Below are positions 1-6,504 of a stretch of DNA of 42,925 nt, in pieces. This stretch comes from a virus, in IMG/VR virus record IMGVR_UViG_3300009506_000075, positions 1-42,925 of that record; one strand, given 5' to 3'. Numbering within the stretch: the first letter of the stretch is position 1; every line of letters begins with the position of its first letter. The translations under genes were made by a program, and so were the position numbers. The notes beneath the pieces are model-generated. The model saw only the letters and a program-made list of their open reading frames with translations, had not been told where the DNA came from and ran no database searches.

Positions 1-398
1 ACAAACGCCAAACACGTCCGACAACTTATTTCAGATTCCATCATTTCCTTTTTTTCCTTCTTCTTTAAGTAAAGCCTTATTTCTCCAGTTTTTGGGTATA
101 TAACCACCTGAGAATCTGGGATAAATCTTACGTCTGCGGTCCCCAATATGGGGGGAGATTTGATGAGGGGATCTCTTAACGGTTTTGAGTTGCCACATTC
201 ACCGCACAGAACATGGATAGTCCTATCAAATCCACATCGCCCGAAGATGGTAACATAAAAACCAGATTCTCTTTTTATGGTTAGAGTTGGTTCCTCATAA
301 GAAACTTCCAACGGATGACGATGTTTTCTGGCGAACGCACTCCATTGGTCAATCTCTGGCGGGGTAAGACTGAAATAATCCTTCCCGAGCTTACTCAT
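1..398 (-). CDS. Partial cysteine-motif protein, runs off left edge
   Basis: The frame is open from an ATG at 398 down to the window edge (at least 132 residues), so the C-terminus is missing. The start is preceded by GTAGGAGGTGGGA, a strong ribosome binding site, and overlaps the stop of the gene upstream by ATGA. The protein begins MSKLGKDYFSLTPPE. It carries a CGEC pair near residue 55 and a CRTC pair at the visible end, which together could bind one zinc ion. I recognise no family. It is the last visible gene of the leftward early operon. Confidence 0.72.
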   Translation of the reverse strand, partial: MSKLGKDYFSLTPPEIDQWSAFARKHRHPLEVSYEEPTLTIKRESGFYVTIFGRCGFDRTIHVLCGECGNSKPLRDPLIKSPPILGTADVRFIPDSQVVIYPKTGEIRLYLKKKEKKEMMESEISCRTCLAF

Positions 399-682
399 TC
401 CCACCTCCTACAGAACCGAGTTAGGGTGTTGAGCTTATCTTGAAGCAACTCCATCTGGCGGCAGATCTTCTCGATCTCTTCCTTGATTTCGAGCAGGATC
501 TCCTCAGATGGAGCCACGCGGACTCTGAAATCGGTATCCAGGATCTCACCTGACTTCCTCCCGAGAATAAGAGCGTCCACAGCATCAGCATAGCTTATGG
601 CAAGCGCACACTTCTGGAGGTGTATAGTGTTGAGTCGGTCGGCCTCTTCCTGGGTTGGCACTCTGATCTTTATTGTCTCCAT
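395..682 (-). CDS. Small helical protein, coiled-coil C-terminus
   Basis: A 95-residue acidic protein starting METIKIRVPTQEEADRL. The second half is a run of charged heptads, likely a coiled coil, ending in FCRRWE. I chose the ATG at 682 over an in-frame ATG at 724 because GGTGGAAG precedes 682 and the longer form would overlap the upstream gene much more. It overlaps the upstream zinc protein by 13 bases and the downstream gene by ATGA. Family unknown. Confidence 0.65.
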   Translation of the reverse strand: METIKIRVPTQEEADRLNTIHLQKCALAISYADAVDALILGRKSGEILDTDFRVRVAPSEEILLEIKEEIEKICRQMELLQDKLNTLTRFCRRWE

Positions 683-822
683 GTCTTCCACCGTCCGTTC
701 GAAAGATATTGGTGTTTTCCACATCGGCTACACGATCTGGTAGCATGTAGCTTGCGGTCGTAGGGAAAATACGATCTACAGACATGCCACTCATGACATC
801 CGAGCCAACATTTTAAATTCAT
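670..822 (-). CDS. Mini zinc-finger protein (DUF1660-like), copy 2
   Basis: A 50-residue protein with the pattern CWLGCHEW, then CSRCGKHQ, then NGRWKTW. This is the layout of small phage proteins of the DUF1660 kind (a C-x-x-G-H/C-x-W motif followed by C-x-x-C-G). The ATG at 822 is preceded by GGGAGATGG and overlaps the stop of its upstream paralogue by ATGA. The paralogue at 819-962 has the same motif order and the same GRW ending, so the pair looks like a tandem duplication. Function unknown; a single structural zinc is likely. Confidence 0.75.
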   Translation of the reverse strand: MNLKCWLGCHEWHVCRSYFPYDRKLHATRSCSRCGKHQYLSNGRWKTWRQ

Positions 823-962
823 GTTATCCATCTCCCGCGGATAAGAACCTGGAATTTGCGACATCTTACACAAGCTCTGATGGCGCAATTCTTACCGTTG
901 GCAACTTGAAATCGATCATAGATCCAGTTATGCCATCCCAACAAACAAAGTAAGTACCCCAT
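819..962 (-). CDS. Mini zinc-finger protein (DUF1660-like), copy 1
   Basis: A 47-residue frame starting MGYLLCLLGWHNW, with CVRCRKFQ in the middle and RGRWIT at the end. The ribosome binding site GAGGAGGCGTAAA sits just before the ATG at 962. The stop overlaps the start of the downstream paralogue (670-822) by ATGA. The shared pattern is C-L-x-G-W/C-H-x-W, about 18 residues, C-x-R-C, then GRW. The gene is easy to miss because of its length. Function unknown. Confidence 0.72.
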   Translation of the reverse strand: MGYLLCLLGWHNWIYDRFQVANGKNCAIRACVRCRKFQVLIRGRWIT

Positions 963-980
963 TTTACGCCTCCTCTACGC

Positions 981-1199
981 TTACCCGGTCAATCTTTTGG
1001 CTTCATCCTCGTGCATAGTGGCGTCGGTCAAGAGGTAGATCGCCTTTTGTGTTTCTTCCACCTCTTGAATCGCATGGTTGAGGTTATTTCGCATCTCTTC
1101 TAGCTTCGCTTCGAATTCAAGAATCTTTCTTGAAAAGTCGTCCGCGCGTTGCAGTTGGTAATCTCGATGTATGGTAAGTCGTTTGATGACTGTTTCCAT
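981..1199 (-). CDS. Small coiled-coil protein
   Basis: A 72-residue protein starting METVIKRLTIHRDYQ. Residues 20-55 are strongly heptad-like (ILEFEAKLEEMRNNL), so it is probably a dimeric coiled coil. The ATG at 1199 lies directly against the stop of the gene upstream (1200). No catalytic motif is visible and I do not recognise the family. Confidence 0.65.
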   Translation of the reverse strand: METVIKRLTIHRDYQLQRADDFSRKILEFEAKLEEMRNNLNHAIQEVEETQKAIYLLTDATMHEDEAKRLTG

Positions 1200-1427
1200 T
1201 TAATACCCCCTATAGATAGCGAACCACCCGAGCCCGATAGACACGTATGGGCCGCGCCCTTCATGCCAGATCGGTGTCCAGTAATGTAGCCACCAGTTTC
1301 CTGGTCGAGGATCTGAGGCACCGAGATTTTCGAATCGGCACATACCCCATTTGGGTTTGAGCCGATCTGTAGGATACGGTCGCCGCATGGCGAGGATGCC
1401 CTTTATAGTACTTTTAATAGATCGCAT
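1200..1427 (-). CDS. Small aromatic-rich phage protein
   Basis: A 75-residue protein from an ATG at 1427 with ribosome binding site ATAGGAGAACGGAT. The C-terminal half is full of W, Y, P and G (GNWWLHYWTPIWHEGRGPY), a composition seen in small hypothetical phage proteins. The first half is basic. Longer in-frame starts up to 1511 lack a binding site and would run into a hairpin. Function unknown. Confidence 0.62.
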   Translation of the reverse strand: MRSIKSTIKGILAMRRPYPTDRLKPKWGMCRFENLGASDPRPGNWWLHYWTPIWHEGRGPYVSIGLGWFAIYRGY

Positions 1428-1622
1428 ATCCGTTCTCCTATAACCACCTCTTTGTCTAGTGGTCCAGTCTAGTGCGCTTTCGACCAGACCACCTACCCGA
1501 GATACACGCACAACGGGTATTAACTCGCGGCCTGGAGATTGCGACCGCTTCTGCTCGCCACCGCGATGACGAGGGAGTCAATGGGGCTTTTCTCATCTCC
1601 ACCCATTTCTGGAGCGCAAACT
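1428..1622. other. Non-coding gap in the early operon
   Basis: No convincing gene lies here on either strand. Short minus-strand frames exist (ATG near 1605, 28-46 residues) but their composition is poor and the two candidates conflict. Together with the tRNA-like element to its right this makes about 320 bases without a protein gene, unlike the tightly packed operon on both sides. It contains the hairpin at 1459-1492. Structured RNA is the likeliest content. Confidence 0.5.
1459..1492 (-). other. Strong RNA hairpin upstream of the 1200-1427 gene
   Basis: On the minus strand GTGGTCTGGTC pairs with GACTGGACCAC around a 12-nt loop, giving an 11-bp stem with two G-U pairs. No T run follows, so it is not a standard terminator. 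It lies about 30 bases upstream of the ribosome binding site of the downstream gene. A processing site or leader structure would fit; this is inference. Confidence 0.45.
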
Positions 1623-1746
1623 TGGTGCGGCGGGTCGGACTTGAACCGACTCTCTCTCGTACCCATTACAGCGGGCCGCTTGCGGTCTCACGTCCCAATG
1701 GACTGCCGACACGAGAGAAATTCCCACTAAATTAATAAACCGCCGC
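1623..1746 (-). tRNA. Unusual 124-nt tRNA-like RNA with encoded CCA
   Basis: The 5' end GCGGCGG (1746-1740) pairs 7 of 7 with CCGCCGC (1633-1627), followed by discriminator A and CCA. A canonical T arm is present: GTCGG, loop TTCAAGT, CCGAC. A D-loop-like TTTAGTGGGA follows the acceptor strand. Where the anticodon arm should be there is instead a 10-bp helix, TTTCTCTCGT with ACGAGAGAGA, enclosing about 50 nt. The element is some 35-45 nt too long for a tRNA, and I cannot assign an anticodon. It starts 5 bases after the stop of the upstream gene. It could be a tRNA with an insertion, a degraded tRNA, or a tRNA-mimicking RNA. Confidence 0.45.
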
Positions 1747-1751
1747 ATTTC

Positions 1752-2147
1752 TTATTTCTTCTCACCAAGATCATGCTTCCGATGGTCCGCTTCCTCACAC
1801 TCTGGACACAGTTCCATAATCTTTACTGGTGGCGACCAGAACCAAACCTTCCGCTCGTGCTTGATGGTAACTGTGCGCCCACATATCGGACATTCCAAAA
1901 CGGTTTTCATTCTTTCCACTTCCCCCCCCATATCATACGGACTAGTGCTCTTACTGTTTCTCCACATCTTGAGATACTCGATGAGCTTATCCACCTGACC
2001 ACGGGTAACCGTAATTTCGGCAACACTGTCGGCTATTCCGAGCAGGTCATCATCATCGATTAACTCAAGTGTATTATCTACCTCATAAGGTTTCCCTGTG
2101 TCATACTCTACGGTTGTATAGCAGCCCGGTATTGGGTCAAACTTCAT
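1752..2147 (-). CDS. Zinc-ribbon protein, 131 residues
   Basis: The N-terminal two thirds are acidic, and a four-cysteine zinc ribbon lies at the C-terminus: CPICGRTV, then about 24 residues, then CPECEE. It starts MKFDPIPGCYTTVEYD at 2147 and overlaps the upstream gene by 11 bases. The middle (TVTRGQVDKLIEYLKMW) is probably helical. No known family is recognised. It is one of more than a dozen small cysteine-pair proteins in this operon. Confidence 0.7.
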   Translation of the reverse strand: MKFDPIPGCYTTVEYDTGKPYEVDNTLELIDDDDLLGIADSVAEITVTRGQVDKLIEYLKMWRNSKSTSPYDMGGEVERMKTVLECPICGRTVTIKHERKVWFWSPPVKIMELCPECEEADHRKHDLGEKK

Positions 2148-2325
2148 TACTCACCTCGTCAAAATGAAATTTCCCGCATTTGGGACATGCGCCAGCTACG
2201 ATGTGGCCGTCAGGTATGATTTGTGGTGGTGTTGCAATATAGGCCCACCAAAATTCGAGATTCTTAGTACGTCCCTCCCACCCACAAGCTCGACACCTCA
2301 CGAAATAGACGGTGTTGGTCTCCAT
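2137..2325 (-). CDS. Small zinc-ribbon protein
   Basis: A 62-residue protein with two cysteine pairs, CRACGWEG near residue 11 and CPKCGKFHFD near residue 48, forming a classic rubredoxin-like zinc ribbon. The ATG at 2325 is preceded by GGGGGTGAG, made by the end of the tiny gene upstream. Such ribbons can bind nucleic acid or a protein partner; no specific role can be read from it. Confidence 0.7.
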   Translation of the reverse strand: METNTVYFVRCRACGWEGRTKNLEFWWAYIATPPQIIPDGHIVAGACPKCGKFHFDEVSNEV

Positions 2326-2326
2326 C

Positions 2327-2410
2327 TCACCCCCGAAACAGCATCCAGGCGAAATAGATGATCGCCGGAATGCCGCGGATTACGTTATAGATTCCTGTCA
2401 GGATTTGCAT
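2327..2410 (-). CDS. Putative 27-residue membrane peptide
   Basis: The frame MQILTGIYNVIRGIPAIIYF continues for seven more residues to a TGA one base before the next gene's ATG. It is almost entirely hydrophobic and could form one membrane helix. AGGAGACAACA provides a good ribosome binding site, and its stop region supplies the binding site of the gene at 2325, which suggests coupling. The length alone makes it uncertain. Confidence 0.45.
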   Translation of the reverse strand: MQILTGIYNVIRGIPAIIYFAWMLFRG

Positions 2411-2419
2411 TGTTGTCTC

Positions 2420-3685
2420 CTATTCCATTTCTTCCATGATCTGAATGAGTCGTTTAAAGGTTACCCTCTCAAGTAATTCATCAAGTTGATTTGGTTTGAA
2501 TTGGGCCTTTAGCGCATCCCACCGCTCTTTCCATGGATCTTTAGGATGAACTTTGCAGAGGTTATCGAGGCCAGCAAGTCGCAGAGCGTGTTCGTAGAGT
2601 TGTTTTTCGGTATTATGAAGTGCCACCCGGCAAGCGTCGATCTTCTTTTCCAGCAATACGTCTCCTGCCTCGACTGCCATCTCTAACGCATTTGTGTAAT
2701 TTGCGACCCGCAATGTTACCTCTTCCTGACCGGCCCAACACGCGTCAATCTTCTTTTCCAGTTCGGCATACGCACAATGATCCTGCTCTAAAAGTTCGAC
2801 GCTCCGCTGCAATTCATTGACCCGCTTTTTGAAGTAATCGAAGTCCGATGCCAAGTGTCCAGGCACATCGACTTCCAGAGAGGTAAGCTGGGTTTGTTGG
2901 GCCTTGTAGTCGGCTTTGATGGTTTCGATCTCTTTTTCCAGCCCATTCAATCGCCCGGTAATGGCCTGGTTGGAGAACTGAACACCATCAGTTTTCCGCT
3001 CGAAATGACCGGTGAATCCGTCAAGTCTTCTCTCCAACTCGTTCATACGGTTAGTATCTTCGACCTCACGGTAACTAAGATGATAGTTGATGGTTTCGAT
3101 CTCTTTTCTTATCGGTTCAAGAAGTTTTGTGACATCCCCTGCCGTGTTCCCGATACGTCTGAATGCCTCATTAATCCTGGTTTCCAGCTTTTGAAATTTG
3201 AGATGCGCCCCAGCCTTCACAGCATCTTTGGCCCACTCAGCCCTATCGTCTTCAAGGCCATCGACACGTTTCACAAGGTTGCTGTGCCATGTTCCAGCAT
3301 TGTCGAGTCTTTTCTCAAGACCCTCAACGCGTTTTCTCAGGGCTGAGAGTTCGCCTTGTACCTCCAGCGCAAGAGTATGAGCATCACAGGCTGCACCATT
3401 TAATTCCCGTATCTCGTTAAGTAGTTTGTGATTTGAATCATCAAGTTCTTGTGTTTTCTTCTCTAATTCCTTGAGCCGTTCATGGTTGTGATATGCGCCA
3501 ACACCATAATCAAAGCGTTTCTCCAAACCATCAATCCGCTCCCTCTGGGCCTTCGAGATCGCCGTCATGGTGTTTGTAGCCGCATCTAAATCGTGTTTTA
3601 AGGCATCGATCTGCCGCTGGAGCGAGACCGGCATCTCGTCTGAATCAGGCAATGTCGATCGTTTCCTGTCTTCAGGATATCCCAT
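2420..3685 (-). CDS. Long coiled-coil protein, 421 residues
   Basis: Almost the whole protein is heptad repeat with recurring phrases such as KRVDGLE, LEKRLD and LEKKIDA about every 40-50 residues, so it is probably a long parallel coiled coil built from repeats. I chose the ATG at 3685, six bases after GGAGG; a GTG directly before it (3688) is possible. It overlaps the upstream gene by 14 bases. It lacks a signal peptide and membrane segments. The position among early genes argues against a tail fibre or tape measure role. Its function is unknown. Confidence 0.72.
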   Translation of the reverse strand: MGYPEDRKRSTLPDSDEMPVSLQRQIDALKHDLDAATNTMTAISKAQRERIDGLEKRFDYGVGAYHNHERLKELEKKTQELDDSNHKLLNEIRELNGAACDAHTLALEVQGELSALRKRVEGLEKRLDNAGTWHSNLVKRVDGLEDDRAEWAKDAVKAGAHLKFQKLETRINEAFRRIGNTAGDVTKLLEPIRKEIETINYHLSYREVEDTNRMNELERRLDGFTGHFERKTDGVQFSNQAITGRLNGLEKEIETIKADYKAQQTQLTSLEVDVPGHLASDFDYFKKRVNELQRSVELLEQDHCAYAELEKKIDACWAGQEEVTLRVANYTNALEMAVEAGDVLLEKKIDACRVALHNTEKQLYEHALRLAGLDNLCKVHPKDPWKERWDALKAQFKPNQLDELLERVTFKRLIQIMEEME

Positions 3686-3866
3686 CACTCACCTCCGGGA
3701 AGAGTTGTCTCCGCGCCTCTTTTTCGGCACTCTCTTTGTCTGGTGCATGGACGAGAACTACTTTGAGAGTTCTTGGGTCTTGGATATCATCCTCCAGATC
3801 TTTTTTGTTAAAGAAGGGACGAATGATAAGATCACCATTTTTGAAAAGTTTTCCTATCCAATCCAT
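3672..3866 (-). CDS. Small phage protein, 64 residues
   Basis: It starts MDWIGKLFKNGDLIIRPF at 3866, eight bases after AGAGGAG. The C-terminal part (APDKESAEKEARRQLFPE) is a charged helix. It lies just downstream of the tRNA-like element at 3886-3965 and overlaps the coiled-coil gene by 14 bases. No family is recognised. Confidence 0.6.
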   Translation of the reverse strand: MDWIGKLFKNGDLIIRPFFNKKDLEDDIQDPRTLKVVLVHAPDKESAEKEARRQLFPEVSDGIS

Positions 3867-3885
3867 TATCTATTCTCCTCTTCTG

Positions 3886-3965
3886 TGGAGCCGGTGGGGG
3901 GATTCGAACCCCCTACCTGGTGATTACAAGGCACCTTTTCTTATATTCCCTCGGTAATCATCGCC
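3886..3965 (-). tRNA. tRNA-Thr(TGT)-like element, 3' half well formed
   Basis: The 3' half is convincing. The anticodon loop CTTGTAA gives anticodon TGT (threonine), the T arm is GGGGG TTCGAAT CCCCC, and the element ends CACCGGC-T-CCA as in bacterial threonine tRNAs. The 5' half is poor. The best acceptor strand, GGCGATG, pairs at only 5 of 7 positions, no normal D arm forms, and these bases also encode the end of a small membrane peptide (3941-4042). The base pair next to the anticodon loop is C-T. It may be a degenerate tRNA, a tRNA fragment or an integration relic. Confidence 0.45.
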
Positions 3966-4042
3966 AAAACCATCCCAATAACCGCGACCGCTGCCATGGC
4001 GACTAAGCCAAGCAGTAATCCTAAGAATGCGTAGTAGGTCAC
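3941..4042 (-). CDS. Putative 33-residue membrane peptide
   Basis: From a GTG at 4042 the frame reads a tyrosine pair and then about 25 hydrophobic residues (FLGLLLGLVAMAAVAVIGM), ending TEGI and TAA. One membrane helix is clear. The start lies one base past the TGA of the gene upstream, which suggests coupling, but the ribosome binding site is weak. Its last 25 bases overlap the apparent 5' half of the tRNA-like element. Confidence 0.42.
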   Translation of the reverse strand: MTYYAFLGLLLGLVAMAAVAVIGMVLAMITEGI

Positions 4043-4043
4043 C

Positions 4044-4304
4044 TCAAGAATCTTTCTCATCTTTGCGTTCTTTCCGACTCTTGAGCCGATCGAAATAATA
4101 GACAGTGGTAGCACGGTTATGGTTATCTACTTCCCCCGGCTCGCTATACTTGGCACCGAATGGTATCCAGGGATTCTGGCCTGGGATGATGAAGACTTGG
4201 AGAGCGCAAACGTCCTCGTCAATCTTACATCGCACGGGAATATCGGATGGGATGGTTACTCCGAAGTCCCGCTTAACTTCTCTTCGCTGTTTATTCGTCA
4301 CCAT
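4044..4304 (-). CDS. Small phage protein, 86 residues
   Basis: It starts MVTNKQRREVKRDFGVTIP. The start is ambiguous among GTG 4307, ATG 4304 and GTG 4301, all just after GAGGAGG; I give the ATG. The middle (FIIPGQNPWIPFGAKY) is aromatic and the C-terminus is very charged (RLKSRKERKDEKDS). It overlaps the membrane-protein gene upstream by 14 bases. No family is recognised. Confidence 0.6.
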   Translation of the reverse strand: MVTNKQRREVKRDFGVTIPSDIPVRCKIDEDVCALQVFIIPGQNPWIPFGAKYSEPGEVDNHNRATTVYYFDRLKSRKERKDEKDS

Positions 4305-4518
4305 CACCCTCCTCTTTTCCTTTCAGATAGTCAGCGACCGCTGCTATCATGTAAATGCAGACAAGGAGCACAAGACCTGCCGCCGTTGGCATCCATATTG
4401 GCCCAAGCACCCACCACCATGACCAATCAATGTAATGGGTCAGTTTAAGAGCGATGAAGAGTATGGAAAGGTGCCCCAAATACTCCATCGCCACCGCTTC
4501 TCTTACGTCTGAGTTCAT
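4291..4518 (-). CDS. Small membrane protein, two helices
   Basis: A 75-residue protein with two hydrophobic segments, about residues 14-38 (HLSILFIALKL, then WSWWWVLGPIW) and about residues 44-64 (AAGLVLLVCIYMIAAVADYL). It ends in an acidic tail, KGKEEGDGDE. It starts at 4518 with an ATGA overlap on the upstream stop. Two helices with a charged tail resemble holins, but the early-operon position makes that unlikely. Function unknown. Confidence 0.62.
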   Translation of the reverse strand: MNSDVREAVAMEYLGHLSILFIALKLTHYIDWSWWWVLGPIWMPTAAGLVLLVCIYMIAAVADYLKGKEEGDGDE

Positions 4519-4781
4519 TCGTTATCCTCCTTTGTATTTGCAATGATTCTGGTTGGATACCTCGGCTCACAGACGAGCTTTATGGCATTTGCCGCTTCGA
4601 GAATCTCCAGGGCCATGTTGTCGTAGTACACGTATGCGCCGACCTCCAGCCCATAGTGAGAGAGCAAAGCCTTGGCGTGACGCTTGAATTCCCGCATCGT
4701 AACTCCGTTGGGAAATTGGTAGACAAAATCGAGAAGATCCTGCGTCACTTGAAGAATCCGCTTAAAATCATTCTTTTCCAT
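4515..4781 (-). CDS. Small phage protein, 88 residues
   Basis: It starts MEKNDFKRILQVTQDLLDF at 4781. A mixed helix-strand pattern is visible (GVTMREFKRHAKALLSHYG), but there is no known motif and no signal peptide. It is tied to the downstream membrane protein by an ATGA overlap. Family not recognised. Confidence 0.62.
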   Translation of the reverse strand: MEKNDFKRILQVTQDLLDFVYQFPNGVTMREFKRHAKALLSHYGLEVGAYVYYDNMALEILEAANAIKLVCEPRYPTRIIANTKEDNE

Positions 4782-4788
4782 GCTTACC

Positions 4789-5133
4789 TCAGTTGTTCAT
4801 ACGTGGAATCTTGAATTCCGGGCCTGACCAGTTCTCGATATTGCGAAGTTCGTAATATCGCCCGATTTCAATTCCAAAAATGATCAAAGCCATGACAAAA
4901 TCATGTGTCTGTTCGGAAGACATTCTAAACTGATCGTGTTCCGTGATGCTCGTCTGGCCCGTTATTTGTGCCAACGCTCCCCTGACATACGGTGCCGCAA
5001 AGCTGGAAAGCACCTCAATGGATTCAACCGTCCAGGCTTTGGTCGCATCCTCGAAGGGATGTTGAGCGATATAATCGACTATTGCCCTCATAGCATCCAC
5101 CAACTGCTCTTCATCTATCTTTTTCAGGCCCAT
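4789..5133 (-). CDS. Helical phage protein, 114 residues
   Basis: It starts MGLKKIDEEQLVDAMRAIV at 5133, after a purine-rich AAGGAGGTCAAGT. It is mostly helical, with a hydrophobic segment near residues 80-92 (FVMALIIFGIEIGRYYEL). No cysteine motif or catalytic signature is seen. Family not recognised. Confidence 0.62.
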   Translation of the reverse strand: MGLKKIDEEQLVDAMRAIVDYIAQHPFEDATKAWTVESIEVLSSFAAPYVRGALAQITGQTSITEHDQFRMSSEQTHDFVMALIIFGIEIGRYYELRNIENWSGPEFKIPRMNN

Positions 5134-5148
5134 ACTTGACCTCCTTGG

Positions 5149-5445
5149 TTATTTCGTACCGCGTTTGGATTTCTTAATCGGATTCACCTTTTTCTCCTGT
5201 GGTTCAACCCGTTTTTTAAGATGTGTGGCAGTATTACAGATCGTTCTCCATTTGATTAAGGGCTGAGGGTAAGCGCCACAATAAAGCCCATCGGGCCACT
5301 CCTCAACATGCTTGCATCCCTCGCAAAGCACCAAAATTGGTTGGCATCCTCCCTCAAAGTCACATCCATCCAATGTCATGAACGGACAGGGCCTTCCGGG
5401 GCGAATGGTTCCGCATTCCATATAGCGATGTTTTCCCATCGTCAT
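5149..5445 (-). CDS. PxKW-type cysteine-rich protein
   Basis: A 98-residue protein with about ten cysteines arranged as in the PxKW family: CPFMTLDGCDFEGGCQP, LCEGCKHVEE, GLYCGAYPQPLIKW, then CNTATH and a basic NPIKKSKRG tail. As I recall, this family is found mainly in sulfate- and metal-reducing Desulfobacterota as a small cytosolic metal-binding protein of unknown function. Finding it in a phage operon is unusual and is the best host clue in the window. The start at 5445 overlaps the upstream stop by ATGA. Confidence 0.75.
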   Translation of the reverse strand: MTMGKHRYMECGTIRPGRPCPFMTLDGCDFEGGCQPILVLCEGCKHVEEWPDGLYCGAYPQPLIKWRTICNTATHLKKRVEPQEKKVNPIKKSKRGTK

Positions 5446-5624
5446 AGCCTCTTCGATTTCTGTGTCCGGCTCGATTGGGAAGTTTGCGATTTAATCCTTA
5501 CTCCGCACACCGGACAAAACACCACGAGTGTTGCAATATTCGCGTGAGTAAATAACTGTCGGTCGGCCTCGTATTCCGCTCCTATCCAATTACAATGTTC
5601 ACATAACAGGTCTATCTCAGCCAT
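5442..5624 (-). CDS. Small zinc-ribbon protein, 60 residues
   Basis: It starts MAEIDLLCEHCNWIG. I chose the ATG at 5624 because GAGGAGGAAAGGGA precedes it, rather than the in-frame start at 5666. It has two cysteine pairs, CEHC and CPVCG, about 30 residues apart, a zinc ribbon. The tail is basic and serine-rich. Function unknown. Confidence 0.66.
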   Translation of the reverse strand: MAEIDLLCEHCNWIGAEYEADRQLFTHANIATLVVFCPVCGVRIKSQTSQSSRTQKSKRL

Positions 5625-5925
5625 TCCCTTTCCTCCTCGACCATCGTGCGGCGATATCATCGTCATAGAATTGCTGGAGGTGCATCCAGGTTTGTGCGCT
5701 TGTTTGGGTAATTGGGGCCAAACGCTGCGCTAGTATTGGGGTTATGCGGACCCGTCCTTCAAAGATACAGAGAACATGGAAGATTGAGATCCCGAGTTCT
5801 TCCGCAAGTCGCTGGACGGTAAGCTGGCCGCTAGTTACATACTCATAGAGGATCTCTCCAGGCGGGACCGCTTGTTTTCGCTTTGCTCGCGGATTATATT
5901 GATTACTTGCCACGAGCTGCCTCAT
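5617..5925 (-). CDS. HigA/VapI-like helix-turn-helix protein
   Basis: About 100 residues with the HigA-type layout: PPGEILYEYV near residue 21, then a helix-turn-helix (QRLAEELGISIFHVLCIFEG), RITPILAQRLAPI and a WMHLQQFYD end. Family members are antitoxin-like or stand-alone repressors. No HigB-type toxin lies next to it, so it is more likely a phage regulator. The start may be ATG 5925 or an in-frame GTG about five codons later that has GAGG in front of it. Confidence 0.72.
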   Translation of the reverse strand: MRQLVASNQYNPRAKRKQAVPPGEILYEYVTSGQLTVQRLAEELGISIFHVLCIFEGRVRITPILAQRLAPITQTSAQTWMHLQQFYDDDIAARWSRRKGNG

Positions 5926-6484
5926 CGATTTTGGGAATCCTTACCGATCCCAGAAACGCCTTTATTTCCTTGACGTGGGCATCTTGACAATCCATAGTGG
6001 AAAGGGCCACGGCATGTCCCGGCATGACAAACACGCCACAGAAGAAACGACATCCATCCTTCAGAAAGTGCGTGAAGAACATATCGGCATCAATACCGGG
6101 CCAACGAATCTTTTCAATCGCCATGTGAGATACACCCTTTTTAGATGCCTCTTCAAGTGGGGCCAACATACGAATAGCAATGTCTTTTGCGGTTTGTTCT
6201 ACGAGCATCTGAGCAGGGATGGCCGCATGGCGCGCATGAAGCCAAAGACCGTCCGTGTTATACTCTGCCTCTTCGATAAGGACATCTCCGTATGGAGACC
6301 CCACTTTTCCTTTTTTTGAGGTGTATTTGCCGGGAAAGGTCACAGACATCTCTTTAGTAACAAAGGTGTAGGGTTTGGGTGCCAGGTTGAGTTCTGCACC
6401 ATACAGGATTTGCGCTGCCAAAAGCACGCAGAAACACACGAATATGGTCACCCCGACGACGAATATCTTTTCATTTCTGGTCAT
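5903..6484 (-). CDS. Exported protein with signal anchor or signal peptide
   Basis: A 193-residue protein. The ATG at 6484 has AAAAAGGAGAACAAA in front of it; the in-frame start 29 codons upstream does not. A basic N-terminus (MTRNEKIF) is followed by about 20 hydrophobic residues, then YGAELN, a plausible signal peptidase I site near residue 31. The rest looks like a soluble periplasmic alpha-beta domain (YTFVTKEMSVTFPGKY at its start). It is one of three exported proteins in this early operon. No family is recognised; roles such as superinfection exclusion are only guesses. Confidence 0.66.
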   Translation of the reverse strand: MTRNEKIFVVGVTIFVCFCVLLAAQILYGAELNLAPKPYTFVTKEMSVTFPGKYTSKKGKVGSPYGDVLIEEAEYNTDGLWLHARHAAIPAQMLVEQTAKDIAIRMLAPLEEASKKGVSHMAIEKIRWPGIDADMFFTHFLKDGCRFFCGVFVMPGHAVALSTMDCQDAHVKEIKAFLGSVRIPKIDEAARGK

Positions 6485-6504
6485 TTTGTTCTCCTTTTTA
6501 TCAA

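Noticed and set aside
1472-1735. Plus-strand frame containing RRVGLEPTLSRT
   Set aside because: The VGLEPT phrase is the well-known product of reading a tRNA T arm from the wrong strand; the frame is antisense to the tRNA-like element.
3567-3923. Plus-strand frame ending VGGFEPPTW
   Set aside because: Same artefact: it is the antisense reading of the T arm of the tRNA-Thr-like element plus the coiled-coil gene.
3886-3940. Attachment site in a tRNA-Thr 3' end
   Set aside because: A tRNA 3' half is a typical att sequence, but the element lies inside the early operon about 19 kb from the integrase, with phage genes on both sides.
5617-5925. HigBA toxin-antitoxin system
   Set aside because: Only the antitoxin-like protein is present; neighbouring genes are a zinc ribbon and an exported protein with no toxin fold visible.
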